This document shows, in pieces, positions 8,789-18,149 of a DNA stretch of 64,000 bases. The notes under the pieces are model-generated. The model saw nothing but the letters and a program-made list of their open reading frames with translations. It did no database searches and was not told where the DNA came from. The position numbers were made by a program, and so were the translations under genes. The stretch comes from Amantichitinum ursilacus (GTDB lineage: Bacteria; Pseudomonadota; Gammaproteobacteria; Burkholderiales; Chitinibacteraceae), in contig NZ_LAQT01000030.1 of NCBI RefSeq assembly GCF_001294205.1, positions 23,167 to 87,166 on the forward strand, in the 5' to 3' direction. Each line of letters starts with the position of its first letter. The first letter of the stretch is position 1.

Positions 8789-8819
8789 TTTGAATGGTGG
8801 GTCTCGACCCACCCTATGC
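8789..8819 (-). repeat. REP-type palindrome, copy 4 (reverse)
   Basis: CTTTGAAT then GGTGGGTC-TC-GACCCACC (8796-8813) then CTATGC. It ends 5 bp from the fliK stop codon (8824). Confidence 0.8.
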
Positions 8820-8823
8820 CTGT

Positions 8824-9996
8824 TTAAACAAACAGGTTCAGCCCCGAGCGCGCGACCGGGATTTTGACGTCGGTCAGCCGCGTCACCGTGGTCGTGTCGT
8901 CGCTATTGCCAAACACACCGCTATTACGGCGCTGGCTGCCGGATTGCTGTTGTTGCTGCGCTTGTTGCTGCGCTTGCTGGTTCAGCGAATCCGAAGCCAC
9001 CTGCACATTGGTCAGCGTGATGCCCTGATCGGCCAGCAAAGCTGTCAGCCTGGGCGTCGCGGCGGCCAGTGCTTCGCGCACATTGGCGTGCTGCGAAGTG
9101 AAGATCACGCTGGCCTGATCTTGCGCCATCGATAATTTCACTTCCATCGGGCCCAGATTCGGCGGGTTCAGTTGCATTTCCATATGCTGTTCCTGCTTGC
9201 CCACCATGATGGACACCTGCTGCGCCACAGCCGCACCCCATTTATCCGAACCTACCGGCTCGGCCACAGTGCGCGTGGTCGGCGTGGCTTGCGCTGCGGT
9301 GGCGGCGTGGGCGCGAGCCGATGTGCCACCGGTCAGCGCCGACAAAGCGCTGGCGTTGGCCTGATCCTCGCCCTGCGCGGCATCCCCGTCTTTGTCGGTC
9401 ACGCCCAGCGTCAGCGGCAAATCCTTGCCGTCGGCGGCAAGATCATCCGCCTTTGCCGCCTGCTTGCCGCTATCGGCTTGCAACGCTTTTAACAGATCGG
9501 AGGCCTTTTCTTTGGGGTCGGCCTTGGCCGTGTCATCCTTTTGCGAAGCCAGCAAGGCGCTCAATGTTTTGGCGCTGGTGGCGCTACTGCTGCCGGTCTT
9601 GCTGGCGTCCAGAACATCGGTGATTTGCTGCGCGCTGGCCGAGGTATCGGCGGTCGGATCCTGCGGGGCCGCTTGTTGCGCCAGTTGCGCCTGCAACAGT
9701 GCCAGCCATGGCGCTACCGTTTGCGCTGTATCCGCCGCGCCGCCCGCATCCTTGCTGGCGTCGTTGATCGGGCCGCTGCTGGTGGCGGCCGCCTTGCCAT
9801 CATCGCTGGAGGCGTTTTGCTTGTTACTGTCCTGCGCGTTGCTTTGCTGTTGCGCATGTTGCATATGCACGATCTGTTTGGCGTCGGCCAGCGAAGCGCT
9901 AAAGCTTTGGTCACTGCTGCCCGACTTGCTGGACGAGGACGAGCTACTGGGGCTGGGGGTAGCGGCAAACGTGTTGATCGCATTGGCGGCGGCCAT
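8824..9996 (-). CDS. fliK: Flagellar hook-length control protein FliK
   Basis: Molecular ruler secreted during hook assembly that switches export specificity through FlhB. 390 residues: an N-terminal two-thirds rich in Ala/Ser/Gln/Asp with low complexity, then the conserved C-terminal Flg_hook domain at about 255-345 (MQLNPPNLGPMEVKLSMA and ANVREALAAATPRLTALLAD), followed by a Gln-rich stretch. First gene of the minus-strand fli run; a sigma-54-type promoter lies 35-53 bp upstream. The low-complexity part is typical for FliK. Confidence 0.9.
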   Translation of the reverse strand: MAAANAINTFAATPSPSSSSSSSKSGSSDQSFSASLADAKQIVHMQHAQQQSNAQDSNKQNASSDDGKAAATSSGPINDASKDAGGAADTAQTVAPWLALLQAQLAQQAAPQDPTADTSASAQQITDVLDASKTGSSSATSAKTLSALLASQKDDTAKADPKEKASDLLKALQADSGKQAAKADDLAADGKDLPLTLGVTDKDGDAAQGEDQANASALSALTGGTSARAHAATAAQATPTTRTVAEPVGSDKWGAAVAQQVSIMVGKQEQHMEMQLNPPNLGPMEVKLSMAQDQASVIFTSQHANVREALAAATPRLTALLADQGITLTNVQVASDSLNQQAQQQAQQQQQSGSQRRNSGVFGNSDDTTTVTRLTDVKIPVARSGLNLFV

Positions 9997-10030
9997 CGGA
10001 ATCTTCCTGAAACATGGTTTTGCACTGGTA

Positions 10031-10049
10031 GAAGCAAAAGCAATGCCAG
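10031..10049 (-). promoter_or_regulatory. Sigma-54 (RpoN) type promoter of the fliK-R operon
   Basis: Minus-strand text CTGGCATTGCTTTTGCTTC fits the -24/-12 pattern YTGGCA-N6-TTGCW with GG and GC exactly 10 bases apart. Predicted transcription start about 25 bp upstream of fliK. Confidence 0.6.
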
Positions 10050-10146
10050 CGGCTGCGCCATGCCCGTCGCGCCCATCGCCCAGGACTATTCTGAGCGCTG
10101 AAAACCGCGTGATAGACTGCGGAGCATTACGCGGGAAGGAGGCGCC

Positions 10147-11286
10147 ATGGCTGAAGATTCAGATGCAGAAAAAACAGAACCCGCCTCTGGCAAGCGCCTG
10201 GAAGAGGCGCGACAGAAAGGTCAGGTACCGCGTTCGCAAGAGCTCGGCTCGTTTGCCATCATGATCACCGGCATGCTGGCGATGGTGGCGCTCGGCCCCA
10301 AGCTGGCCATCGCCATCGAACAGATCTGCCGGCGCGAACTGACGTTTAACCACGCCACGGTGTCTGATCCGCAACAAATGTTCATTCATTTTATGGCCGC
10401 TGGTCAGCAGGCGCTGTTTGCGTTTCTGCCGATTGCCGGTGCCTGCGTGGCGGTCGCGCTGATCAGCCCGATGGCGATTGGCGGTTTTTTGTTTACCGGT
10501 ACCGCGTTTGCCCCCAACTTTGGTCGCCTTAATCCGGCCAGCGGCATCGGCCGCATGTTCTCGGTCCGTGCGTTGGTCGAGGCGGGCAAAGCCATCCTCA
10601 AGACAGGCCTGATCGGCGGCGTGGCGGTGACGGTACTGTGGCGCGAGAAAGATCAGTTTTTGCAGCTGATTGTGATGCCCACCGAAGTCAGCATGGCCTA
10701 TGTGCTGGAAATGGTGCGCTACACCTTGCTGCTGGTAATTGGCTCGATGGGCCTGATCGCCGCCATCGACGTGCCCTACCAGCTATGGGACTACTACAAA
10801 AAACTGCGCATGACCAAAGAAGAGGCCAAGCAGGAATCCAAAGAATCCGACGGCGACCCGCAAATCAAGGCGCGTATCCGCCAGATGCAACGTCAGGCCG
10901 CGCGACGGCGCATGATGCAGCAAATCCCCAAGGCGGATGTGGTGGTCACCAACCCGACGCACTATGCCGTGGCCTTGCAATACAACGAGCGCATGCGCGC
11001 GCCCAAGGTGGTGGCGAAAGGCTCGTATCTGCTGGCCGAACGCATTATTGATCTGGCGCGCGAAAGCAACGTCACCGTCATCCGCACGCCGCCCTTTGCC
11101 CGCGCCTTGTACCACCATACCGATCTGGACGAGGAAATCCCGGCTGCCCTGTATACTGCCGCAGCCGAAGTGCTGGCTTATATCTATCAGCTTAAAAACT
11201 GGAAGCGCGAGGGCGGTACCGAACCCACGCTCAACGACGATTTGCCGGTGCCCACCGAGCTGGACCCCGAAGCGACCACTGCCTGA
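10147..11286 (+). CDS. flhB: Flagellar export switch protein FlhB
   Basis: Inner-membrane export protein that changes substrate from hook to filament after autocleavage. 379 residues: N-terminal EDSDAEKTEPASGKRLEEAR, four membrane segments between about 30 and 215, then the cytoplasmic domain with NPTHYAVAL; Asn269-Pro270 is the autocleavage site, at the same number as in enterobacterial FlhB. An excellent ribosome site (AAGGAGG, 6 bases before the ATG). It diverges from fliK and heads flhB-flhA-flhF-flhG. Confidence 0.97.
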   Translation: MAEDSDAEKTEPASGKRLEEARQKGQVPRSQELGSFAIMITGMLAMVALGPKLAIAIEQICRRELTFNHATVSDPQQMFIHFMAAGQQALFAFLPIAGACVAVALISPMAIGGFLFTGTAFAPNFGRLNPASGIGRMFSVRALVEAGKAILKTGLIGGVAVTVLWREKDQFLQLIVMPTEVSMAYVLEMVRYTLLLVIGSMGLIAAIDVPYQLWDYYKKLRMTKEEAKQESKESDGDPQIKARIRQMQRQAARRRMMQQIPKADVVVTNPTHYAVALQYNERMRAPKVVAKGSYLLAERIIDLARESNVTVIRTPPFARALYHHTDLDEEIPAALYTAAAEVLAYIYQLKNWKREGGTEPTLNDDLPVPTELDPEATTA

Positions 11287-11331
11287 CACGATCAAACGAG
11301 ATCACCCGAACCATGAAATTCCGGTCTTACC

Positions 11332-13464
11332 ATGTGGCGTAACATCAACCTCACCCGACTGGCCGGCCCTGCGCTGGTGCTGATGGTGCTGGGCATGATG
11401 ATTTTGCCGCTGCCGCCGTTTGCCCTTGATATGTTCTTTACCTTCAACATCGCGATGTCGGTGGTGGTGTTGATGGTGGGCCTGTACACGCGCGAGCCGC
11501 TGGAGTTTTCGGCCTTCCCCACCGTATTGCTGTTTACCACGCTGCTGCGGCTGTCGCTGAACGTGGCGTCCACCAAGCTGGTGCTGACACAAGGCCACAC
11601 TGGCGAAGGCGCGGCCGGCCAGGTCATTGATGCGTTCGGCCACGTGCTGATTGGCGGCAACCTCACCGTCGGGATCGTCTCTTTTGTCATCCTGACCATC
11701 ATCAACTTCGTGGTGGTGACCAAAGGTGCGGGCCGGATCGCCGAAGTGAGCGCGCGCTTTACGCTGGATGCCATGCCCGGCAAACAGATGGCCATCGACG
11801 CCGATTTGAACGCCGGCCTGATCGGCGAAGAAGATGCGCGCCGTCGTCGCTCCATCATCGCGCAAGAGGCCGACTTTTTCGGCTCCATGGATGGTGCGTC
11901 CAAGTTTGTTCGCGGCGATGCCGTCGCCGGTATTCTGGTTATGGTGATCAACATTGTCGGCGGCTTGATCGTCGGCATGGTGCAGCACGATATGGCCTTT
12001 GCCGACGCGGGCCGCACCTACACGCTGCTGACCATCGGTGATGGCCTGGTGGCGCAGATTCCTTCGCTGATCATCTCGGTCGCGGCCGGTATCGTCGTGT
12101 CGCGGGTTGGCACCGACGAAGATTTGTCATCGCAATTGCTGGGCCAGTTGTATGGCCGACCGCAGGTGATGTACATCACCGCGGGCGTGATGGCGCTGCT
12201 GGGCGTGATTCCCGGCATGCCGCACGTGGCGTTTCTCAGCATGGCGGCCATGGCGGGCGGCCTGGCCTATAACACTGCGCAACGGCTGGAACGCCAAGGC
12301 CTGGCCGTCGCGGGCCCCGGTGGCGCGGTGGTGCCGCCGGGTCAGCCCGGCGTACCACAACAACCCGGTGCGCCGGGCGCCCCGCCAGGCCAACCCGGCG
12401 CAGCGGCTCCGGCCGAACAGCCGTTGCAAGAAGTCAGCTGGAACGACGTGCAGCCGGTTGATCCGATCGGGCTGGAAGTCGGCTACCGCCTGATTCCGCT
12501 GGTGGACCGTAATCAAGATGGCGAACTGCTGCGTCGAATCCGCGGCATCCGCAAAAAGATTGCGCAAGATCTGGGTTTTCTGGTGCCCGCGGTGCATATC
12601 CGCGACAACCTCGAACTCAAACCCAACCAGTACCGTATTCAGCTCAAGGGGGTGGATGTGGGCGCAGGCGAGGCCTATGTCGGCCAGTGGCTGGCCATCA
12701 ACCCCGGCAACGCCGCAGGCCAGTTGTCTGGCACGCCCACTAAAGACCCCACCTTCGGCCTGCCCGCGGTCTGGATCGACGCCAGCCTGCGTGATCCGGC
12801 GCAATCCATGGGTTATACGGTGGTGGACGCCTCCACTGTGGTGGGTACGCATATCTCGAATGTGCTGCAAAGCCACGCCGCCGAGTTGCTCGGCCGCGAA
12901 GAAGTGCAGGCACTGATCGACCACTTTGCCCGCGAAGCGCCCAAGCTGATCGAAGACCTGGTGCCCAAGATCATCCCGGTGGGCATCGTGCAGAAAGTGC
13001 TGCAGAACCTGCTGGAAGAAGGCATGCACATCCGCGATCTGCGCACGATCCTGGAAACGCTGGGCGAGCATGTCGGCCGCACGCAAGACGTAGATGATCT
13101 GACCGCCGCGGTGCGGGTTGCGCTCGGTCGCGCCATCATTCATCAGTTGTTTCCGGGCGAACAGGAACTGCCCGTCATCACGCTGGAACCGCAACTCGAA
13201 AACATTCTGGTGGCCGCCGCCAGCGGTAAATCGCAAGGCGGACTGGAACCGGGCCTGGCCGAGCGTTTGCTCAAGCAGGCCTCTACCGTCACCGAAGAAC
13301 TCGAAGCGCAAGGCTTTAACCCGGTGCTGATTACGCCGGGCCAGTTGCGCCCGATGCTGAGCCGCTTTTTGCGCCGCTCGATTCCCAATCTGCGCGTGAT
13401 TGCACACAACGAGATTCCGGACACCAAGTCCATCCGTATCGTCGGCGTGCTGGGCGCGGCATAA
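11332..13464 (+). CDS. flhA: Flagellar export protein FlhA
   Basis: Proton-driven export gate subunit. 710 residues: eight membrane segments in the first ~310 residues with the FHIPEP signature region (AEVSARFTLDAMPGKQMAID and EEDARRRRSIIAQEADFFGSMD split here), then a cytoplasmic ring domain (LGREEVQALIDHFAREAPKL, GMHIRDLRTILETLGEH). The linker between the two, about residues 325-365, is unusually rich in Pro/Gly/Gln. Ribosome site before the ATG at 11332 is weak. 45 bp downstream of flhB. Confidence 0.96.
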   Translation: MWRNINLTRLAGPALVLMVLGMMILPLPPFALDMFFTFNIAMSVVVLMVGLYTREPLEFSAFPTVLLFTTLLRLSLNVASTKLVLTQGHTGEGAAGQVIDAFGHVLIGGNLTVGIVSFVILTIINFVVVTKGAGRIAEVSARFTLDAMPGKQMAIDADLNAGLIGEEDARRRRSIIAQEADFFGSMDGASKFVRGDAVAGILVMVINIVGGLIVGMVQHDMAFADAGRTYTLLTIGDGLVAQIPSLIISVAAGIVVSRVGTDEDLSSQLLGQLYGRPQVMYITAGVMALLGVIPGMPHVAFLSMAAMAGGLAYNTAQRLERQGLAVAGPGGAVVPPGQPGVPQQPGAPGAPPGQPGAAAPAEQPLQEVSWNDVQPVDPIGLEVGYRLIPLVDRNQDGELLRRIRGIRKKIAQDLGFLVPAVHIRDNLELKPNQYRIQLKGVDVGAGEAYVGQWLAINPGNAAGQLSGTPTKDPTFGLPAVWIDASLRDPAQSMGYTVVDASTVVGTHISNVLQSHAAELLGREEVQALIDHFAREAPKLIEDLVPKIIPVGIVQKVLQNLLEEGMHIRDLRTILETLGEHVGRTQDVDDLTAAVRVALGRAIIHQLFPGEQELPVITLEPQLENILVAAASGKSQGGLEPGLAERLLKQASTVTEELEAQGFNPVLITPGQLRPMLSRFLRRSIPNLRVIAHNEIPDTKSIRIVGVLGAA

Positions 13465-13613
13465 ACGTTGGCTCTGGCGCGCAATCCGCTGGCAAAACCC
13501 GCATGGGCGAGTGCGAAAGCACAACGCCCGCGTACGCCGCTTGGCGATAACCCCCTGCGCCCGCATAATGGCCCCTTGTTAAAGCATCACATGAAGATCA
13601 GCGACTGACTGCG

Positions 13614-15317
13614 ATGGTCGTAAAAAAATTCTACGGCGCCACCACACGCGATGCCTTGCGGCAAGTTCGGGATGAACTCGGCCCCGACGCTCTGATCCTG
13701 TCCAACCGACAGGTAGCAGGCGGCGGCGTAGAGATCATGGCCGTTGCCGATGCAGACGTCGCCGCTCTGACCAGTGTGCAAACGGTCAGCGCCTCGCCAC
13801 GCGCCAGCGCGCGTGCGGCGCAGAATGGCGCGCGGCTGATGCGCTCGGCGCAAGACGAACCGACCCCGGCCGCCCCGGCCCCCATCAACCGGGCACTGGC
13901 GCGCTCTTACGCCATTCCCGATGAAGATAGCGAGCCGTCGCTGGATGATCTGCCCAGCGATGTGATTCCGGTGGGCATGCGCAGCAACCGTGGCGCACGG
14001 ACTGAGGTACCCCGCAGCGAACCGTATATGGATCGCGCTGCTGCACCTGCGCCCGCGCCGATCGCCGCACCTGCTCCGATTATTCCCGCCGCCATGCCCG
14101 CAGCAACGGCGCATGGCCACAATGGCGTGCATATGCCGGCTGAGCCGTTGGCCTCGGCCAATTGGCAAACGCCAGCCGCACCCGCGCCACGCCCGACGCC
14201 CAACCCGGCAGCCGGCCTGAATCCGCTGGCCGCGCGACCCGAACCGGTGGCGCCACGGCCTGCGCCGCGTCGTGACAGCGGTCGGCCTGCCAGCAATTTC
14301 CGCTACGAAGAAGAAAACCAGGCCCATGCGCCCAATGGCGCAGATAAAGAAGCGATGGAAGACATCGCGCGCGAAATCCGCATGTTGCGTGGTTTGCTGG
14401 AAAGCCAGATTGCCGGCATGGCCTGGGGCGAACTGTCGCGCCATGCGCCGGAAAAACTTGAAGCCCTGCGCCAGTTGCTGGCCACCGGTTTCTGCCCCGC
14501 CTTGTCGCGCCAACTGGTCGACAAGATGCCCGATCTGACGCTCGACGCCGGCATGCGCTGGATCAAGGCCGCGTTGTCACACAATCTGCCCACCATCGGC
14601 AACGAAGACGATCTGATTGCACGCGGCGGCATCTACGCCTTTATCGGCCCCACCGGCGTGGGCAAAACCACCACCGTGGCCAAGCTGGCCGCGCGTTGCG
14701 CCTTGCAGCACGGCCCCGAATCGGTGGCGCTGCTGACCACCGATAGCTACCGGATCGGCGCGCAAGATCAGTTACGCATTTACGGCCGCATCATTGGCGT
14801 GCCGGTACACGACGTCAAAGACGATACCGACCTGGCGTTGACGCTGTCCGACCTGCATGACCGTCATCTGGTGCTGATCGATACCGTGGGTATGGGCCAG
14901 CGTGACCAGCGCATCAGCGAACAACTGGCAATGTTCTCACACGACCGCGTCGCCACCGTGCTGCTGCTGGCCGCCAATGCGGCGCCCGCCACGCTGGACG
15001 ACGTGGCGCGCCGTTACAAAAATCCGCTGCTGGCAGGTTGCATCCTCACCAAACTGGATGAGGCGATGAGCCTGGGCGGTTGTCTGGATGTGGCTATCCG
15101 CCATCGACTGGCCTTGCAGTTCGTCACCAATGGTCAGCGCGTGCCGGAAGATCTGCATCGCGCCAATGTCGATTATCTGATCGACCGCGCATTCCGCTCG
15201 CAAGGCGACAACCCGGCCTACCAGTTGCGTCAGGACGAATATCCCCTCTATATGGGCGCCCAGCCCGGCGTAACCGAAGCGCCGCTGGATATCCCGCCAG
15301 GCCCGCGTCGTGGCTAA
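13614..15317 (+). CDS. flhF: Flagellar SRP-type GTPase FlhF
   Basis: SRP-family GTPase that selects the (usually polar) flagellar site. 567 residues: N-terminal B-domain start VVKKFYGATTRDALRQVRDE with LSNRQVAGGGVEIMAVAD, a long Ala/Pro-rich linker (about 65-230), then the NG domain with P-loop GPTGVGKT (345-352), TTDSYRIGAQDQLRIYG, DTVGMGQRD and TKLDEAMSLGG. Its 3' end overlaps flhG by 8 bp. Confidence 0.95.
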   Translation: MVVKKFYGATTRDALRQVRDELGPDALILSNRQVAGGGVEIMAVADADVAALTSVQTVSASPRASARAAQNGARLMRSAQDEPTPAAPAPINRALARSYAIPDEDSEPSLDDLPSDVIPVGMRSNRGARTEVPRSEPYMDRAAAPAPAPIAAPAPIIPAAMPAATAHGHNGVHMPAEPLASANWQTPAAPAPRPTPNPAAGLNPLAARPEPVAPRPAPRRDSGRPASNFRYEEENQAHAPNGADKEAMEDIAREIRMLRGLLESQIAGMAWGELSRHAPEKLEALRQLLATGFCPALSRQLVDKMPDLTLDAGMRWIKAALSHNLPTIGNEDDLIARGGIYAFIGPTGVGKTTTVAKLAARCALQHGPESVALLTTDSYRIGAQDQLRIYGRIIGVPVHDVKDDTDLALTLSDLHDRHLVLIDTVGMGQRDQRISEQLAMFSHDRVATVLLLAANAAPATLDDVARRYKNPLLAGCILTKLDEAMSLGGCLDVAIRHRLALQFVTNGQRVPEDLHRANVDYLIDRAFRSQGDNPAYQLRQDEYPLYMGAQPGVTEAPLDIPPGPRRG

Positions 15318-16200
15318 GGGCTGGCGCGATCAGGCGGCAGGCTTGCGCGCCCTGATCGGGCCCCGGCCTTGTCGCAGCATCAGTCTGAATGGTGGTCGCG
15401 GCGGCAGTGGCGCTACCACGCTGGCCATCAATCTAGCCGCGGCGCTGGCCGAACGCGAACGCGAAGTGCTGTTGCTGGATGAGTTTGAGGGCATGAGCAA
15501 CAGCATGCATCGGCTACGCGTGGCCGGTGGCTACGATTTCGAATCGGTCTTACGGCGTGAAGTCTCCCTGGCCGATGCGGTGGTGCTTAGTGCCGCAGGC
15601 TTTGGCATTCTGCCCATTAGCGCGCGCCCGCAAATGCTGGCGGGCCTGAACGAACGCGAACTGGCCTGGCTGGCGACTGAATTTGAAATGCTGACGGCCG
15701 AAACCGATTTTCTGCTGCTCGACACGCGCCCCACCACCTTGTCCGGCGTGCCCAGCCTGTCGCTGGCGGCCGATGATGTGCTGGTGATTGTGTCGCAAAA
15801 CGCCGAATCGATTACCGATGCCTATGCCACGCTCAAAATCCTCTATACCGAATACGCACGGCGCGAATTCCGCATTCTGGTTAATCGCGTAGAGCGCTTG
15901 TCCGATGCCGAGATGATTTTTGAACGCATCAGCAGTGTGGCGCGCCAGTATCTGGGCGATGGCATCCGCTTGCGCCTGGTGGGTTATGTGCCCGAAGACG
16001 AATTGCTGAAACGCGCTACCCGCCTGGGCCGCAGCGTAATCGAAGCATTTCCGGACGCCGAATCCAGCCATGCCTTTCGCCAACTGGCCGATGCGATGCT
16101 GCGCTGGAAACGCTCGGGCCATCACACGGAAACGCCAGGCCATTTTGTTTACCGGCTGGTTGAAAGCAGCCGCATTCTGACCGACCGACTTCAACGCTAG
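15310..16200 (+). CDS. flhG: MinD/ParA-like flagellar number regulator FlhG (FleN) with altered P-loop
   Basis: Partner of FlhF that limits flagellar number and, in many bacteria, antagonises the sigma-54 activator FleQ. 296 residues starting with GTG at 15310, inside the end of flhF. The MinD fold is visible (LLLDEFEGMSNSMHRL, TDFLLLDTRPTTLS, ADDVLVIVSQNAESITDAYA). The deviant Walker A reads GGRGGSGATTLA (28-39): the signature Lys is Arg30 and the P-loop Lys is Ala35. This resembles the GATT form of CpaE/TadZ proteins, so ATP hydrolysis may be lost or weak. Identity rests on the flhF neighbour and fold. Confidence 0.88.
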   Translation: MAKGWRDQAAGLRALIGPRPCRSISLNGGRGGSGATTLAINLAAALAEREREVLLLDEFEGMSNSMHRLRVAGGYDFESVLRREVSLADAVVLSAAGFGILPISARPQMLAGLNERELAWLATEFEMLTAETDFLLLDTRPTTLSGVPSLSLAADDVLVIVSQNAESITDAYATLKILYTEYARREFRILVNRVERLSDAEMIFERISSVARQYLGDGIRLRLVGYVPEDELLKRATRLGRSVIEAFPDAESSHAFRQLADAMLRWKRSGHHTETPGHFVYRLVESSRILTDRLQR

Positions 16201-16219
16201 TCCAACCCACCGGCCAACA

Positions 16220-17332
16220 ATGCCCGCAGCCTCCACCGCCTTGCCGCCGATTGCCAGCCTGGAACTCCGCCGCGATGACGCGGGCGCTGTGCTGTATATC
16301 AGCGGCCGGCTGGATGCGCCGGGCAGCGCGCAAATCTGGCCGCAAGCACGGCAACTGGTGCACGGCGAGATCCGTGTGGATGCCAGCGCCGTCACTTATT
16401 GCGATGGCGCGGGTCTGGCGCTGCTATATGACGTTATCCAGCGCGGCGCAACCGTCGAACACCTGCCGGATCGCTACGCCACGTTGCTGGCACAGCTTGA
16501 CCCCACCACCCCGCTAAAAACTGCCCCTGCCGTCGTATCGCCGCCGTTTCTGATTGGTCTGGGGCAGCGTGCGCTTGCCGCGTGGCAACAGTTGTACCAG
16601 GCGATCGCGTTTATCGGTGAACTCAGCGCCGCCGTCGCGCTGGTGTTGCGCAATCCGCGCCAGTTGCGCCTCGGCGAAACGCTGCTGCATTGCGCCAAAG
16701 CGGGCGCGGATGCATTGCCGATTGTGGCGTTGGTGTCCTTCCTGTTGGGCGTCATTCTTGCGTTCCAGTCGGCGATCCCGATGCGGCAGTTTGGCGCGGA
16801 ATTGTTTGTGGCCAATCTGGTGGGCCTGGCATTGGTGCGAGAACTCGCTCCGCTGATTACCGCCGTACTGCTGGCGGGCCGTACCGGGGCCGCGTTCGCC
16901 GCCGAGATCGGCACCATGAAGGTCAATGAAGAAATCAACGCGCTGGTTACGCTGGGCCTGGAGCCGGTGCGCTTTCTGGTGCTGCCGCGCGTATTGGCGG
17001 TGACCTTGATGGCCCCGTTATTAACCGTGCTGGCCGAGGTGATCGGCATTTTTGGCGCCGCGCTGGTGTTGCTCACGTTCAATATTCCGTTGATGACCTC
17101 GGCCGGTCAGGTGATGGATACGGTCGGCTTTACCGATTACATCGGCGGCTTGGCCAAAGCTACTTTCTTTGGCTTTGGCGTGGCCGCCATCGGCTGCTTG
17201 CGGGGCCTAAGCACCGGCGCGGGGGCCAGCGCGGTGGGCAACAGCACCACGCGTGCGGTGGTCAGCGCCATTGTCATGCTGGTGGTCACCGATGGCTTGT
17301 TTGCCGTCGCTTTCTTCTACCTGGGCTGGTAG
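16220..17332 (+). CDS. MlaE-type lipid ABC transporter permease with N-terminal STAS domain
   Basis: Permease of an MCE-type lipid transporter (phospholipid or toluene-tolerance family). 370 residues: residues 1-100 form a STAS/MlaB-like domain (AVLYISGRLDAPGSAQIW, CDGAGLALLYDVI), then the MlaE domain with DALPIVALVSFLLGVILAFQ, LAPLITAVLLAGRTGAAFAAE and IGTMKVNEEINAL, and five or six membrane segments. The STAS domain fused to the permease replaces a separate mlaB gene. First of four closely packed genes; starts 19 bp after flhG. Confidence 0.93.
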   Translation: MPAASTALPPIASLELRRDDAGAVLYISGRLDAPGSAQIWPQARQLVHGEIRVDASAVTYCDGAGLALLYDVIQRGATVEHLPDRYATLLAQLDPTTPLKTAPAVVSPPFLIGLGQRALAAWQQLYQAIAFIGELSAAVALVLRNPRQLRLGETLLHCAKAGADALPIVALVSFLLGVILAFQSAIPMRQFGAELFVANLVGLALVRELAPLITAVLLAGRTGAAFAAEIGTMKVNEEINALVTLGLEPVRFLVLPRVLAVTLMAPLLTVLAEVIGIFGAALVLLTFNIPLMTSAGQVMDTVGFTDYIGGLAKATFFGFGVAAIGCLRGLSTGAGASAVGNSTTRAVVSAIVMLVVTDGLFAVAFFYLGW

Positions 17333-17336
17333 CACC

Positions 17337-18149
17337 ATGTCCGACGCTAATCCGCATCCCGCCACCGCCTTGCCCGACCCCGCCAGCGCGCTAACGCCTG
17401 CGCCGCGCGAGGCCATCCGCGTGGAAAACGTCACCTGCGCCTACGGCCGCAATGTGGTGTTGCGCGATGTGTCGCTGACGGTGCAAACCGGCGAGATTCT
17501 GGTCATCCTGGGCGGCTCGGGCTGCGGCAAATCCACGTTGCTCAAGCACATCATTGGTCTGGAAACGCCACGCAGCGGCAAAGTGTATATCGATGGGCAG
17601 AACCTGACCGATGCCCAGGGCGCGGCCCGACGCAATATCCTGGCCGGCTTTGGCGTGGCGTATCAATCGGGCGCGCTGTTCGGCTCGATGACTGTCTTGC
17701 AAAACGTGATGCTGCCTTTACAGGAATACACACCGCTGGATGCCCCCGCGCGTGAGCTGGTGGCGCGGCTTAAACTGCGCCAGGTGGATCTGGAACAGTA
17801 CGCCGACTATCTGCCGTCCGAACTCTCGGGCGGCATGCAAAAACGCGCCGCCATCGCCCGCGCGTTGGCGCTCGACCCCGGCATTCTGTTTCTGGATGAG
17901 CCGTCTGCGGGGCTGGACCCGATCACCTCGGGCGAGCTGGATGCGCTGATCATCCGGCTGTCGCGCGTGCTGGGGCTGACGTTTGTGGTGGTCACGCATG
18001 AACTCGCCAGCATTTACGCGATTGCGGATCGGGCCATCATGCTGGATAAATCGGTGAAGGGCATCCTGGCGCAAGGCAAACCGGCCGATCTGCGCGACCA
18101 TGCGACTGATCCGCGCGTAACGCGCTTTTTTAATCGTGGAGCCGTATGA
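17337..18149 (+). CDS. MlaF-type lipid ABC transporter ATP-binding protein
   Basis: Cytoplasmic ATPase of the MCE transporter. 270 residues from the ATG at 17337, 4 bp after the permease stop. Walker A LGGSGCGKSTLLKHIIGLE, signature LSGGMQKRAAIARAL, Walker B ILFLDEPSAGLDP and the switch His (VVVTHELASIYAIAD) are all present, so it should be active. The N-terminal about 20 residues are Pro/Ala-rich and unconserved-looking. Its stop overlaps the next start (ATGA). Confidence 0.95.
   Translation: MSDANPHPATALPDPASALTPAPREAIRVENVTCAYGRNVVLRDVSLTVQTGEILVILGGSGCGKSTLLKHIIGLETPRSGKVYIDGQNLTDAQGAARRNILAGFGVAYQSGALFGSMTVLQNVMLPLQEYTPLDAPARELVARLKLRQVDLEQYADYLPSELSGGMQKRAAIARALALDPGILFLDEPSAGLDPITSGELDALIIRLSRVLGLTFVVVTHELASIYAIADRAIMLDKSVKGILAQGKPADLRDHATDPRVTRFFNRGAV

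Larger units (their letters stand above)
8408..8823. other. Non-coding stretch between fliL and fliK
   Basis: About 420 bp with no convincing gene. It holds two REP palindromes (8651-8682 and 8789-8819) in opposite orientation about 120 bp apart. AT content rises around 8555-8610. Confidence 0.5.

Noticed and set aside
12127..13566. 479-codon open frame opposite flhA
   Set aside because: Antisense shadow in GC-rich DNA; no recognisable protein text.
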